This document shows, piece by piece, positions 23,685-40,221 of a stretch of DNA of 64,000 nt. The DNA lies in assembly GCF_000203795.2 (NCBI RefSeq), contig NW_006281101.1, positions 1,327,279 to 1,391,278 on the forward strand, written 5' to 3'. Within the stretch, counting starts at the first letter, position 1. Each line of letters starts with the position of its first letter. This DNA comes from Batrachochytrium dendrobatidis JAM81 (lineage: Eukaryota > Chytridiomycota > Chytridiomycetes > Rhizophydiales). The translations under genes were made by a program, and so were the position numbers. The notes below the pieces were generated by a model that was not told the DNA's origin, made no database searches, and saw nothing but the letters and a program-made list of their open reading frames with translations.

Positions 23685-24030
23685 TTGACCACTGTATTCA
23701 CGTAAAATGGAGTGTATTCGAGATTTTAGCGACAAATACGAGTTTATAGTTGTATTACATCAACAGTCGAACCCAATATCTGAACTGTAATCAACGCATT
23801 CGGTTTCAAACTTGTTGTTTATACAATCCGACTGTCATTTAAAAAAAGAACTGGTTCAAACTATAGTCCGATTGTGTGCATCATATAATGGTCGTTGTTT
23901 ATTGGACTGAATGTCATCAAATAGTCAATTTCTAATAAACATACCGAATATTCAACCACTGTATACTGCAAGCCATAATAGTGACTGCAAAATACAAAAC
24001 AGTACTGCATTTTACATGAACTCAGTTTAA
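23685..24030. repeat. Terminal-inverted-repeat element, copy C (left arm)
   Basis: The left end has CACTGTATTCACGTAAAATG. The right end, read on the other strand, has CTGAGTTCATGTAAAATG. The interior carries the family block GTTGTATTACATCAACAGTC. The right terminus overlaps the stop codon and last codons of the tetraspanin gene. An inverted twin lies at 39800-40145. Confidence 0.6.
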
Positions 24031-24955
24031 AGTGTTTTTGTATTGTTCTCTCTTTCTTGCAATGCTAGCAGTGCCTATAGTGACAAGGCCAAAGATAATG
24101 GCAATAATTAGCACGGTAGTAACCAGTGTGGCCATTCCGGTATTCACATCGACGGTGGCATCACCGCAACCAACAATCGAGGCACTGTTGGAATCTGCAC
24201 AGCGAGGAACAGTAACTGCATACGAAGTACCGCCAATATCATTAGAAAATGAATTGGATCCAGATCTAGTCACGTTGGACAGATAAAAGGGATGCAAAGG
24301 ACCAGTGTAGGCAAGCTTGTCACCACGATTCCATCCACAGCACACAAAAGTTTGTTGAACAAAGTCTTGCGTAATGGGTGCAAACTCTTTCCAGTCGTTG
24401 CTCTTGAGAGATGACCACAAGTTCCTGTTGCGGTTCATTTTGATGACAGAAAAGATCCCAAGACCTACGCTGACAATCAATGCAAACCCAATCACAACAA
24501 TGTAGCTGCTGAGAAACCAGATTGCACCAGTACATCCGCCAATTAGACCGAATAAAGTTGCAACACCATAGAGACCCGCAATAGTAAAGATACCTATGGC
24601 GTGTTTGATTTATAGTAACGGAATCATAGAATCGGCAATAAATTGTTTAGGCAACATCCAGATATAAGGGTCGAAATACCGAATCACAAATCAATACTAA
24701 AAATATTTTCAAATTGAAACAGCAAGATACTCAACTGATGCTGACATCTTTTACATTGACACTTTTAATGGCAAATATAGCAGTTTCAGAAATCGTGGAG
24801 TTGGCTGGGATGATGCTATCTACATAGGTCTTGCTTGCTACGTAGATGGTGTAGCCAGTATACGCTGCCAAAATAGTCAGCCCAAGAAAAAGCACATTGA
24901 TGATAACAAGCCAGACTCGGCTAATGCATCCACCCAAAGCAGATGAACGAGACAT
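24022..24955 (-). CDS. Tetraspanin-like four-helix membrane protein (left-arm copy)
   Basis: Two exons (24955-24736 and 24593-24022) encode 263 residues. There are four membrane helices: residues 13-37, 77-96, 102-128 and about 228-252. Between helices 3 and 4 lies a large extracellular loop with the tetraspanin signature CCG (in QQTFVCCGWN), followed by further paired cysteines (PRCADSNSASIVGCG). This topology and motif are diagnostic of tetraspanins in a broad sense; the exact subfamily (fungal PLS1, TSP2 or other) is not recognised. The start is the ATG before SRSSALGG; an in-frame upstream extension is not needed. The last codons and the stop fall inside a terminal-inverted-repeat element. 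The right-arm copy is identical in translation. Tetraspanins organise membrane microdomains (family knowledge). Confidence 0.75.
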
Positions 24956-26161
24956 TTTTAAACTGCAATATGTAAACAAGCTTAGTTTGAACTCATGTGT
25001 AGATCATCTGGAGACTTGACTTGAATTTGACAAAACAAGCGATTTACCTGTTTTTAAACACAATTTGACCTATTCAATAGTACAACGTTTAGCGGAATAA
25101 GTACCAAATGCATCGAGTCTAACAGACTCAAAGTCAAGCCAATCACCTGAGTAAGCAATGAGGCTACAAATCGATAATTAAAAAGTGGCGTTTGTCCAGT
25201 CACATTCTGGCCGATTGCCACATGTATTGTATAGATTTGGATAAATGTCATTTCAACACCATTAAACCATACACAGCTACGCATGTAGTTTAAAACTGCA
25301 TGGCGTATAGTAACCACTGTTTGAATTTCGATTATGCACTTTGAGTATACACTTTTTTATTCAAATGTCATCAATTTGGTTCAACAAGATCAAGGTTATA
25401 AATATGATATTTGAATCTGTCAAACATTGAGTTGGCTTGATAATTGTGACAAACCATTTGACTATTGACTCGTGTTGTTGTAACACATTCCATTCATTGT
25501 TTCCTGATATTGCATTGACGCAAATCAACGCGGCAAAACTCGATTGGCTACCAAACAGCTATATAGCATAGTAGCACAATGATTGTGTCATCTGTGTATC
25601 ATGCTGTCTTGACTGACCAGTTCAATTTAACATTTGTAAATCTGACACAATGGACTAGTCTCATCAAAACTGCTAATATACATCAAATCAATCACAAAAG
25701 TTGGCTGTTGACAATTCGAGGCGATACAGGTTTGACAGTTTCTTGATACATTCATTCATAGTCTGTCAATGCTCAAATCGTGTCAAATATCCAATGTTGT
25801 TGCAATTCAACATGGTCTCAACTTTTACACATGGATCCAATCAAAACTATTTAAAACTCGACTTTTCAAACGTGGCTAATCTCGGCACATCTGTTGGATG
25901 CTCATCAGACATGTACAGAGCAATCGAGCATGTATTCAACTTAATACACATCAATAGTGCCAATCAATCCAGCCTCGAATAGCGTATCAATCGCAGTTTT
26001 AATATACATATATATACAAACGCAGGCAGTCTAGACAGATGCATACAGTGTATACAGCGTATACAAATGTGAACAGTATACACAAACATACACATATCAA
26101 ATCAAATCAAGACACGACAAATCATATCACATCACATCATATCAAGACATGTTATTTGTGT
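24956..26161. other. Non-coding spacer in the left arm, with a simple-sequence tract
   Basis: This lies between the tetraspanin start and the thiolase stop. Open frames here begin with TTG or GTG and have no family similarity. From about 26040 to 26160 there is a low-complexity run, first of GTATAC/ATACA units, then of ATCAAATCAAATCA, CACATCACATCAT and related steps. The tract is mirrored exactly in the right arm (about 37670-37790). It probably contains the tetraspanin promoter. Confidence 0.6.
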
Positions 26162-28653
<2,492 letters not shown>

Positions 28654-28676
28654 TTTTGAATTGATGGTAAGAAATA

Positions 28677-28945
28677 TTTACATCACATTCACGTAAAACA
28701 CTTGTATTTGCAGCCACTATTCTGCTTGAAAGACAATATCGGCTGTTTTCATATTACAAATTGACTAATAAACGCTCTTTGATAAACACAGCGTTTATCA
28801 TATAAAAATCAAATTGTGGTTTAAACTGAGATTGTCCTTGTTTGGTAGTCATGTAATGTACAATCATCAAGTCGGAAATCAGATTGATCAATTGCAATCT
28901 AAATGTTGGGCTTGATTGTTGATGTAATACAACTATAAACTTGTG
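28677..28945. repeat. Terminal-inverted-repeat element, copy D (truncated, left arm inner end)
   Basis: It starts with CACATTCACGTAAAACACTTG and contains GTTGATGTAATACAACTATA, the inverted form of the family interior. The second terminus is not found, so this copy is truncated at the loop boundary. From about 28845 it differs from its right-arm partner at several positions. From here to 29084 no gene was seen. Confidence 0.55.
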
Positions 28946-29084
28946 TTTGCATTTATTCGAATTGTAAAATATGACCAGATACTGTCGTCTTGACTTGTGC
29001 TCCAAACTTCTCTTGTCAGCATTCACTGAATCTTAAATATATCAACCTTTTATTATAGATATTATATATAGTTTATTTACCTAA

Positions 29085-32000
29085 TCATAGTACATCTGAA
29101 TCTAATTCTACATTGGGTAAATAGTCTACCAGCCAATAGGTCATCATCTCGCCTTTTCCCTTAACATGTACTGTTCCACGCTCCTCAAACTTGAATATAT
29201 CTCTACATCTATCATATACTGTTTGCGTTACTTGAATTTGATTCTCCTTTCCCGTGGATTCCATGCGAGACGATACATTGACAGTGTCACCCCATACATC
29301 GAATGCAAACTATTGATAAAATAATATTAAATTTCAGCCATTAAGCACATGATTACAAATAAACACGATCAACGGTAATGCAATTTACAAGCTTGAATCC
29401 ACTTACTGTTTTTGTTCCAATCAAACCTGTGACGGCTGGTCCAACTATAAAAACAGTGTAAAGATATATAGAAATTAGAAAGCTTAAAATCTCACATCAG
29501 GCACATTCTATCAGTTTAGATGTATTAAATACCATTGACTCCAATTTTTAGTTTAAAATCTTGATCTAGTCGTTGATTAATATCCTGAATTAAAGTCTAA
29601 AAACTCGAATTAATTAGCTATTTTTTTCACTTTATCATCAGTTTAATACCAATCTAAGTATTTTCTTATTTACCAATAGAGCTAGTCCAAATTCACAGGT
29701 TCGTATAAGAGCGTCATCTTTATCGTTTTCAATGGGTTCTCCCATTGCCATGTACTTTGTACCAATCGTTTTGATCTTTTCGATACCATACTGCATAGCT
29801 ATAATATCAAATTCACAAATGACGTCATTTAATACCCACAACCAGTCTTTTTCAGACGTATTTGGCTTGACTAAACATGTTTAAAATTGATCAAAATGAG
29901 TACATCTTTCAAAAATCAGCCATGACAAAAGCCTATTCAAAACAAGTCAACTCACAATTTGAGATCGAGGTAAAAATAATTGCCACATCCTCTCTATCAT
30001 CAGCAATTTGTATTTGCTCAACATTTGCCAACCGCTGAACAACAGACAATGGTAATATATTCATAATCAATCGTTCAGCGGCTTGCTGTGTTATCTCCAT
30101 TTCGCGAGATCCAACCTCGTTTTCGCTTTCCATGAAAAAATTCATACGAGAAATCAAGTCTGTGTACCAGCTCATTGAAAAAATAATAACACAAAGGGAT
30201 GCCAAGATGACAGTTTCCATGATCATAGCAACAATTCCGGGTCGATCAGAAACTCGACTCCAGCAAAGGTATAAAAAACCCAAAATATATGCCAAAGTGG
30301 ATGTAACAAGCCATAATCGCAGATAAAGACTTTTGATGCCAAAAAAGGTAAGATATAACATCATTAATACCGTGTGACATCCATGCAATACTGGTGCTGT
30401 GAGAGCCGTAAGTGTATTCATGTGACTAGCGGTCGATACACTTGCGACAAAAAATATCGAGATTGCAAATGCGTTAGGAAGCCACCAGGGCCAAAGAGGT
30501 CGATCAACAAGCGCCAAGCTTTCCGATAAAGAATTCAACGAAGTGTTAACTATGCCAAACATTTTTTTGGTTTTTCTATCCTCAAACTCACGAATGATGG
30601 AATTATGCTGAGCCTGTGCCACATAGAATAAAAAACCCATGAAAATCAATGCGATCAAAATCAAAATATCCAGTAATAGCAAGGTTCTGCTACTGTTAAT
30701 TGTTTGCAGTACACCAAATATGATGACTTGGACACACACTATAACGATTGTGGCAGTTCCAAAAGACGCAGAGGACGTCTCCATAAATCGTGTGCGATAA
30801 TCATGCTCCTTGTCAGGATTTTTAAACAAACACAGATATCGATTCAACTCAAGATCAAACCGTGTCATGGCATCGCTTTTCTTGATTGACTGAAAGCTTT
30901 TTTGTTTCATCATGGATACTGATGATGTAGTGACTGTGATATTTTTGCTAGATGAGCGAGGTATTCCACCCAGCATAAACGTGTTTGGCTCGGCTGATGA
31001 TGATTCCTCTCGCATTGCTGTGATATGGTAGGTAGAGATTTCCCGACCCAAAACTGGTACAGTTTCTGCAGGAGAAAATAAAAAGTCGGGATCGTCTTGT
31101 ATCAACTCATACGTTGATTCAGAAATGTGTGGAATTCCAGGAGTGCCAGTCTGTTCCATCAATGACGCAATGTCGACATCCTGGGACCAAATGTCATACT
31201 TGAATTTCCATAATCCCATAACGCCTCCAACAACCGATCCAGTATGAATGCCAACTCGTAGTTTCACATGCATGCCTTTTTCGATACATAGTTGATTAAA
31301 CCCTTTCATCATCTCTACTCCCATGATGCATACACGTTTGGCAAATAAAGCAATTTCTTCACGGCTTCTAAGTTGCTCTGGTACACCTCCAGCAATATGA
31401 ATCGAGTCACCAATAGTTTTAATTTTTTCAAGTTGCAAATCACTGGCAATGGCGTCAAACATTGAAAACAGCTCACTAAGCACGTCGACTAATGCACTGG
31501 CGGTAACAGTTCCAGAAAACTCGGTAAACCCAGCAATATCTGCAAAAAGAATCGTGACACCATGTAGCTCTGCAAACAAACTATTGACACTTTCTTTAAG
31601 TCGATTGGCATCAGAATCGTCAATCAAACGCATTGATGCAACAATTTTTGCTGGTAATACCATTCCGAGGAGGGCATCACTTCGCTCGCGTGCTTCAGTA
31701 AGCTCTTCTTGATTGTGATAGAGCAGTCGATATCGTACAAATGCTTTACGTAAATGTAGCTCATATGAGTATTTGAAAAAAATACCAGTGATATTGGCTG
31801 CGATAAACAACAAACCACTTGCAATGTAGGCTTCTGAAGTAGAGTAGTATTTAAACGACACCTCCATGACGAACTCGGTTGCACAAAAAATTAACGAGGC
31901 AATCGAAATATGTACATATGGCGAGGCAAGAACTGTGTAACTGATCATGACTGTACAAAGGGTATTTAGTAAAATCAACCCGTGTAAATCTTTCATATCG

Positions 32001-34210
32001 ACGGCGTTTAGATATCCAATGTGGTATGAAATGTTGAGGTTTTGAAGGTAAGCTACTATGGTATATGCCAACTGACCCTGATAACAACGAGTTTCCCAAT
32101 CTTTACGAAACGATAAAACAATATTGCAAATTGAAACTGTCAATGGTACAAGGTTTCCTATTAGTCTGGTATAATGTTGCAATCCAGGAAATAATAACCA
32201 GTCGGCAATACAAAAAACAGCCCAGCCAATCGTTGTTATCAAAAGAATCCATCCTTGACTTTTGCGTAAAATAATATAGAATATATAGATTTGGAACATG
32301 GCTTCAATTGTAGGCGGAAATTTAAGAGTCCACCCAGTAGTCGGACTTTCTTCAAATGGATGAAAAAAAGGATCCAAAAATTTGACTTTAGGGATTGCTG
32401 TTCGATGCTTTTTTTTAGATGATGAAGTGTCATTGATGATTGCGTCATGCAAATCAATCACCCGATTGATGGCAGGATTCAGCTCATTGTCTGTTTTGAT
32501 CTTTCCAGACGTATAGCTGTTTGAAATTTGAACTGCCGCACCACTGCTGTCTTTGGATCCTTCGCTCGAATCCAGGTTTTGCTGTTTGATATTATTGATG
32601 GACATAAGAGAAATGTGTCGAATTCTGTTTACAGAGCTTTCCAAGTTGTTTTGTTGCTGTATTGTGCTATGTGATCTGGATGTTTTTAAGTATCTGCAAC
32701 TCGTGGATAGTGACGCACGATTGGCCGCCTGATTCAATTCGTGAATTGGCAATACTTGTTGATCCACCGAATGGACATGGCTGGTTTTTCTTTGGAGTGA
32801 GTCCAGCATACGAATATCGCTTTCCAGCTCTATATCGTTGTTGTGCATAATGCTACCACTTGCGTCATACGTAATGCTAATTCGAGCAGCAGGGATCACC
32901 ATACTGTTGGTGTTTGTTAAACTTTGTGTCAATTGCTGATTAGCAAACTGTACTTTCAAGCTCGTATTTGATGTAGAGCAAGACTCGGCAATTCCATTTG
33001 GTCTACGGTCTATGTGATATATTGAGTCACGTAACTTGGTTGACAAAGACTCGGATCTACCTTTTCGCTGAGCACGAATTTGACCAGCTGGTGTATGTTG
33101 CTGAAATCCATGTTGTAGTGGCTGAAGTGGTTGTTGCAGATTGCGTTGCTGCAAAGTCCCTTCGATGGCCAAGTTGCCATCGCTTTGTAAAAAATGAGAC
33201 GACATTCGTCTACTATGAGTCATATGTCGCCTTGGAAGAACTCCCATCAGCAATGGTAATACACCACCAGTGTAGCCAGAGCCTCTTCCGGCTGCATCTG
33301 CTGGTGCCATGTGGTGTTGATGCGGGTTTCCAGATTGAGGTTGTTGCTGCTGATTACGAAAGGACGGGGTTGTATGAGCAATCAAACTTTGCATTGCAGC
33401 ATTAGGAGAGTAATGATGATTTAAGTTTTGCATAAAGTATGGTGATATGAGATCGTCTGAAGATTGATGCAATAAATTACTTGGAGCAAGAATGCTGAGC
33501 GATGGTGGAGGCTTTAAAACCGATTCTGTGCGTGTTGTTGATGGATTGGGTGATATTGATAACCCTTCTATCGACCTCACATTGTTGACCTTGAGGCTAT
33601 CCATATGATGACTTTGATTCTCTCTATTTTCTGATGAAATGCTTTCAGACAAGGCTACATCAACTGATACTGACAAGGACGTATGACCGTGTTTGGTGAT
33701 CAATGGCTGTTCTGTTAATATCTCAGGCGCGTCACAGGATAAAAGTCGGTTTGCAGACGAAGGGCTGTCATTAAGCGTACCCATCCCAAAAACTATTTCA
33801 GAAAGTGGCGAGTCTGCTGCTGTGGTAGAAAGACTGGGTTTTACAAAAAGAATAGCATCGATACTGGATGGTTGCTGCAGCAATAGATGTCCTGTGGAGC
33901 TTGCTCCAGAAGGCACTGTCGACAGCATGGATTTATACTGTAACATTGATTCTGCCGTGGTCGCTTCAAGTGGAGCATTGTGCTGACATATTTCTCTATA
34001 TACATGTGAATGCAGTTGTTTGCTATCTTGTATTTCCGCAGATAGATCATTGTCTGGACCAATATGTATACTGGCAGTCAAATTGTTGGAACTGTCTGCC
34101 TTGCTGCTACAAGTAGCACCGCCATTTGGAAAAGTAGATTCAGTGGCATCTGAAAATCTTGTTTGACCATTATTTACCGCTGTTTTTGGTAAGGCATCGT
34201 TCGTACTCAT
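29085..34210 (-). CDS. Twelve-transmembrane class III adenylyl cyclase (animal-type architecture)
   Basis: Five exons (34210-29956, 29870-29674, 29596-29533, 29444-29407, 29309-29085) encode 1592 residues. Residues 1-640 are a polar Ser/Gln/Asn-rich tail. About six helices follow (650-850). Catalytic domain C1 (about 880-1095) has both metal aspartates (FADIAGF and IKTIGDS) but lacks the transition-state Asn/Arg (YDIWSQDVDIASLMEQ). A second set of about six helices lies at 1150-1385. Domain C2 (about 1400-1592) lacks the metal aspartate (IIFTSIS) but has the ATP-selecting Lys (EKIKTIG) and Asp (FAFDVWG), and the Asn/Arg pair in NVSSRM. This complementary asymmetry is that of mammalian transmembrane adenylyl cyclases. 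Family knowledge: yeast-type Cyr1 is instead a peripheral LRR enzyme. The gene lies alone in the loop of the inverted repeat, and its start is about 42 bp from repeat copy D-prime. Confidence 0.9.
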
Positions 34211-34251
34211 CTATCTCGATATCGCGAGTTTGAGAGTAAAGTTGAAATTGG

Positions 34252-35153
34252 TATTACGGCTGTATTCGCGTAAAATGAAACACTTTTCTGTATTGATCTT
34301 GTAATGACTCTATTTTGCTCCCGAATAAACAATCGTTGACCCTTCGTTGTTATTCGAAATTGATTACTTTTTTATTGAAGCTCTGTTGTATCCTAATATC
34401 AGATACGTTTGTACTCTAGTTCAAGAGAACATCTCAGGAATGCAATAATTTTTCCATGTCGACCACGCAATGTTTACTTCAAATGCTTGTTTTGGAGAAA
34501 AGGGAAATTGGAGGCCGAAAAGATGTGGAATGTATTAGGGCAGAGATGTGAATATTTGCTGTGATTGTTTTAGGTTAATACACATATTATAGGTGAAAAA
34601 CTAAAGCTCTCGCATCATAAAAAGATTGAACGATGGACGTTGTACTATATTTAATCGAGGGAAGCAGGCCGTTCAATAAACTGGTCATGTCAACAAGTCA
34701 GATTATCGTCGTGATACAGATGACACGAGCAACAGATATACATTTCAATACTTGGCACTCATTTCCTACAAATCAACCATTACAAGTAAACATTCAGTAA
34801 TTGTCACCAAAACAATATTCTTGATATGTGCAACTTATTTTTGAATCAAAAACCAAGCGTATCTATGATACTATGATACAAACACGAGTTTGTAGTTGTA
34901 TTACATCAACAATCAAGCCCAACATTTAGATTGCAAAATTGATCAATCTGATTTCCGACTTGATGATTGTACATTACATGACTATCAAACAAGGACAATC
35001 TCAGTTTAAACCACAATTTGATTTTTATATGATAAACGCTGTGTTTATCAAAGAGCGTTTATTAGTCAATTTGTAATATGAAAACAGCCGATATTGTCTT
35101 TCAAGCAGAATAGTGGCTGCAAATACAAGTGTTTTACGTGAATGTGATGTAAA
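34252..35153. repeat. Terminal-inverted-repeat element, copy D-prime (full length, about 0.9 kb)
   Basis: The left end TATTACGGCTGTATTCGCG and the right end, read on the other strand, TTTACATCACATTCACG are imperfect inverted repeats on the family pattern. The interior includes GTTGTATTACATCAACAATC near 34895-34915. It spans the whole gap between the cyclase start and the right thiolase start, so it overlaps the likely promoters of both. It is longer than the other copies, which suggests a nested insertion or a parental form. No transposase frame is visible. Confidence 0.55.
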
Positions 35154-35176
35154 TATTTCTTACCATCAATTCAAAA

Positions 35177-37668
<2,492 letters not shown>

Positions 37669-38874
37669 ACACAAATAACATGTCTTGATATGATGTGATG
37701 TGATTTGATTTGTCGTGTCTTGATTTGATTTGATATGTGTATGTTTGTGTATACTGTTCACATTTGTATACGCTGTATACACTGTATGCATCTGTCTAGA
37801 CTGCCTGCGTTTGTATATATATGTATATTAAAACTGCGATTGGTACGCTATTCGAGGCTGGATTGATTGGCACTATTGATGTGTATTAAGTTGAATACAT
37901 GCTCGATTGCTCTGTACGTGTCTGATGAGCATCCAACAGATGTGCCGAGATTAGCCACGTTTGAAAAGTCGAGTTTTAAATAGTTTTGATTGGATCCATG
38001 TGTAAAAGTTGAGACCATGTTGAATTGCAACAACATTGGATATTTGACACGATTTGAGCATTGACAGACTATGAATGAATGTATCAAGAAACTGTCAAAC
38101 CTGTATCGCCTCGAATTGTCAACAGCCAACTTTTGTGATTGATTTGATGTATATTAGCAGTTTTGATGAGACTAGTCCATTGTGTCAGATTTACAAATGT
38201 TAAATTGAACTGGTCAGTCAAGACAGCATGATACACAGATGACACAATCATTGTGCTACTATGCTATATAGCTGTTTGGTAGCCAATCGAGTTTTGCCGC
38301 GTTGATTTGCGTCAATGCAATATCAGGAAACAATGAATGGAATGTGTTACAACAACACGAGTCAATAGTCAAATGGTTTGTCACAATTATCAAGCCAACT
38401 CAATGTTTGACAGATTCAAATATCATATTTATAACCTTGATCTTGTTGAACCAAATTGATGACATTTGAATAAAAAAGTGTATACTCAAAGTGCATAATC
38501 GAAATTCAAACAGTGGTTACTATACGCCATGCAGTTTTAAACTACATGCGTAGCTGTGTATGGTTTAATGGTGTTGAAATGACATTTATCCAAATCTATA
38601 CAATACATGTGGCAATCGGCCAGAATGTGACTGGACAAACGCCACTTTTTAATTATCGATTTGTAGCCTCATTGCTTACTCAGGTGATTGGCTTGACTTT
38701 GAGTCTGTTAGACTCGATGCATTTGGTACTTATTCCGCTAAACGTTGTACTATTGAATAGGTCAAATTGTGTTTAAAAACAGGTAAATCGCTTGTTTTGT
38801 CAAATTCAAGTCAAGTCTCCAGATGATCTACACATGAGTTCAAACTAAGCTTGTTTACATATTGCAGTTTAAAA
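37669..38874. other. Non-coding spacer in the right arm
   Basis: Mirror image of 24956-26161, with the same simple-sequence tract near its left end and no supported gene. The only difference seen is at 37918 (G here; the left arm would predict A). Confidence 0.6.
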
Positions 38875-39808
38875 ATGTCTCGTTCATCTGCTTTGGGTGG
38901 ATGCATTAGCCGAGTCTGGCTTGTTATCATCAATGTGCTTTTTCTTGGGCTGACTATTTTGGCAGCGTATACTGGCTACACCATCTACGTAGCAAGCAAG
39001 ACCTATGTAGATAGCATCATCCCAGCCAACTCCACGATTTCTGAAACTGCTATATTTGCCATTAAAAGTGTCAATGTAAAAGATGTCAGCATCAGTTGAG
39101 TATCTTGCTGTTTCAATTTGAAAATATTTTTAGTATTGATTTGTGATTCGGTATTTCGACCCTTATATCTGGATGTTGCCTAAACAATTTATTGCCGATT
39201 CTATGATTCCGTTACTATAAATCAAACACGCCATAGGTATCTTTACTATTGCGGGTCTCTATGGTGTTGCAACTTTATTCGGTCTAATTGGCGGATGTAC
39301 TGGTGCAATCTGGTTTCTCAGCAGCTACATTGTTGTGATTGGGTTTGCATTGATTGTCAGCGTAGGTCTTGGGATCTTTTCTGTCATCAAAATGAACCGC
39401 AACAGGAACTTGTGGTCATCTCTCAAGAGCAACGACTGGAAAGAGTTTGCACCCATTACGCAAGACTTTGTTCAACAAACTTTTGTGTGCTGTGGATGGA
39501 ATCGTGGTGACAAGCTTGCCTACACTGGTCCTTTGCATCCCTTTTATCTGTCCAACGTGACTAGATCTGGATCCAATTCATTTTCTAATGATATTGGCGG
39601 TACTTCGTATGCAGTTACTGTTCCTCGCTGTGCAGATTCCAACAGTGCCTCGATTGTTGGTTGCGGTGATGCCACCGTCGATGTGAATACCGGAATGGCC
39701 ACACTGGTTACTACCGTGCTAATTATTGCCATTATCTTTGGCCTTGTCACTATAGGCACTGCTAGCATTGCAAGAAAGAGAGAACAATACAAAAACACTT
39801 TAAACTGA
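38875..39808 (+). CDS. Tetraspanin-like four-helix membrane protein (right-arm copy)
   Basis: Two exons (38875-39094 and 39237-39808) encode 263 residues, identical to the left copy: four helices, a CCG motif and a cysteine-bearing large loop. The donor is GTTGAG and the acceptor ends CCATAG, restoring a Ser codon. The stop lies in the terminus of repeat copy C-prime, as on the left. Presence of the same gene-repeat junction in both arms shows the element was inserted before the duplication. Confidence 0.75.
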
Positions 39809-40145
39809 GTTCATGTAAAATGCAGTACTGTTTTGTATTTTACAGTCACTATTATGGCTTGCAGTATACAGTGGTTGAATATTCGGTATGTTTATTAGAA
39901 ATTGACTATTTGATGACATTCAGTCCAATAAACAACGACCATTATATGATGCACACAATCGGACTATAGTTTGAACCAGTTCTTTTTTTAAATGACAGTC
40001 GGATTGTATAAACAACAAGTTTGAAACCGAATGCGTTGATTACAGTTCAGATATTGGGTTCGACTGTTGATGTAATACAACTATAAACTCGTATTTGTCG
40101 CTAAAATCTCGAATACACTCCATTTTACGTGAATACAGTGGTCAA
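39800..40145. repeat. Terminal-inverted-repeat element, copy C-prime (right arm)
   Basis: Inverted twin of copy C. It ends with CATTTTACGTGAATACAGTG, 19 bp inside the outer boundary of the arm. From here to the first deacetylase stop nothing else is seen. Confidence 0.6.
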
Positions 40146-40221
40146 TAGATGGGGTGAATACTAACATCTTTTATTTTGAATGTAGCTATGATTCGTACAT
40201 GTTGGCTGGTATGCAGACCAG

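Noticed and set aside
25054..25317. 87-residue open frame upstream of the tetraspanin (and mirror at 38513-38776)
   Set aside because: It begins with GTG and has no recognisable domain; it is better explained as spacer.
25701..25982. 93-residue open frame in the left arm (and its mirror at 37848-38129)
   Set aside because: It begins with TTG, has no family similarity and covers a non-coding spacer. The single arm difference changes a residue without any sign of selection.
28754..29026. 90-residue open frame in element D
   Set aside because: It lies mostly inside a repeat terminus and is broken by a 2-bp difference in the right-arm partner.
32998..33405. 135-residue plus-strand frame opposite the cyclase
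   Set aside because: It is an antisense shadow of the low-complexity N-terminal region of the cyclase.
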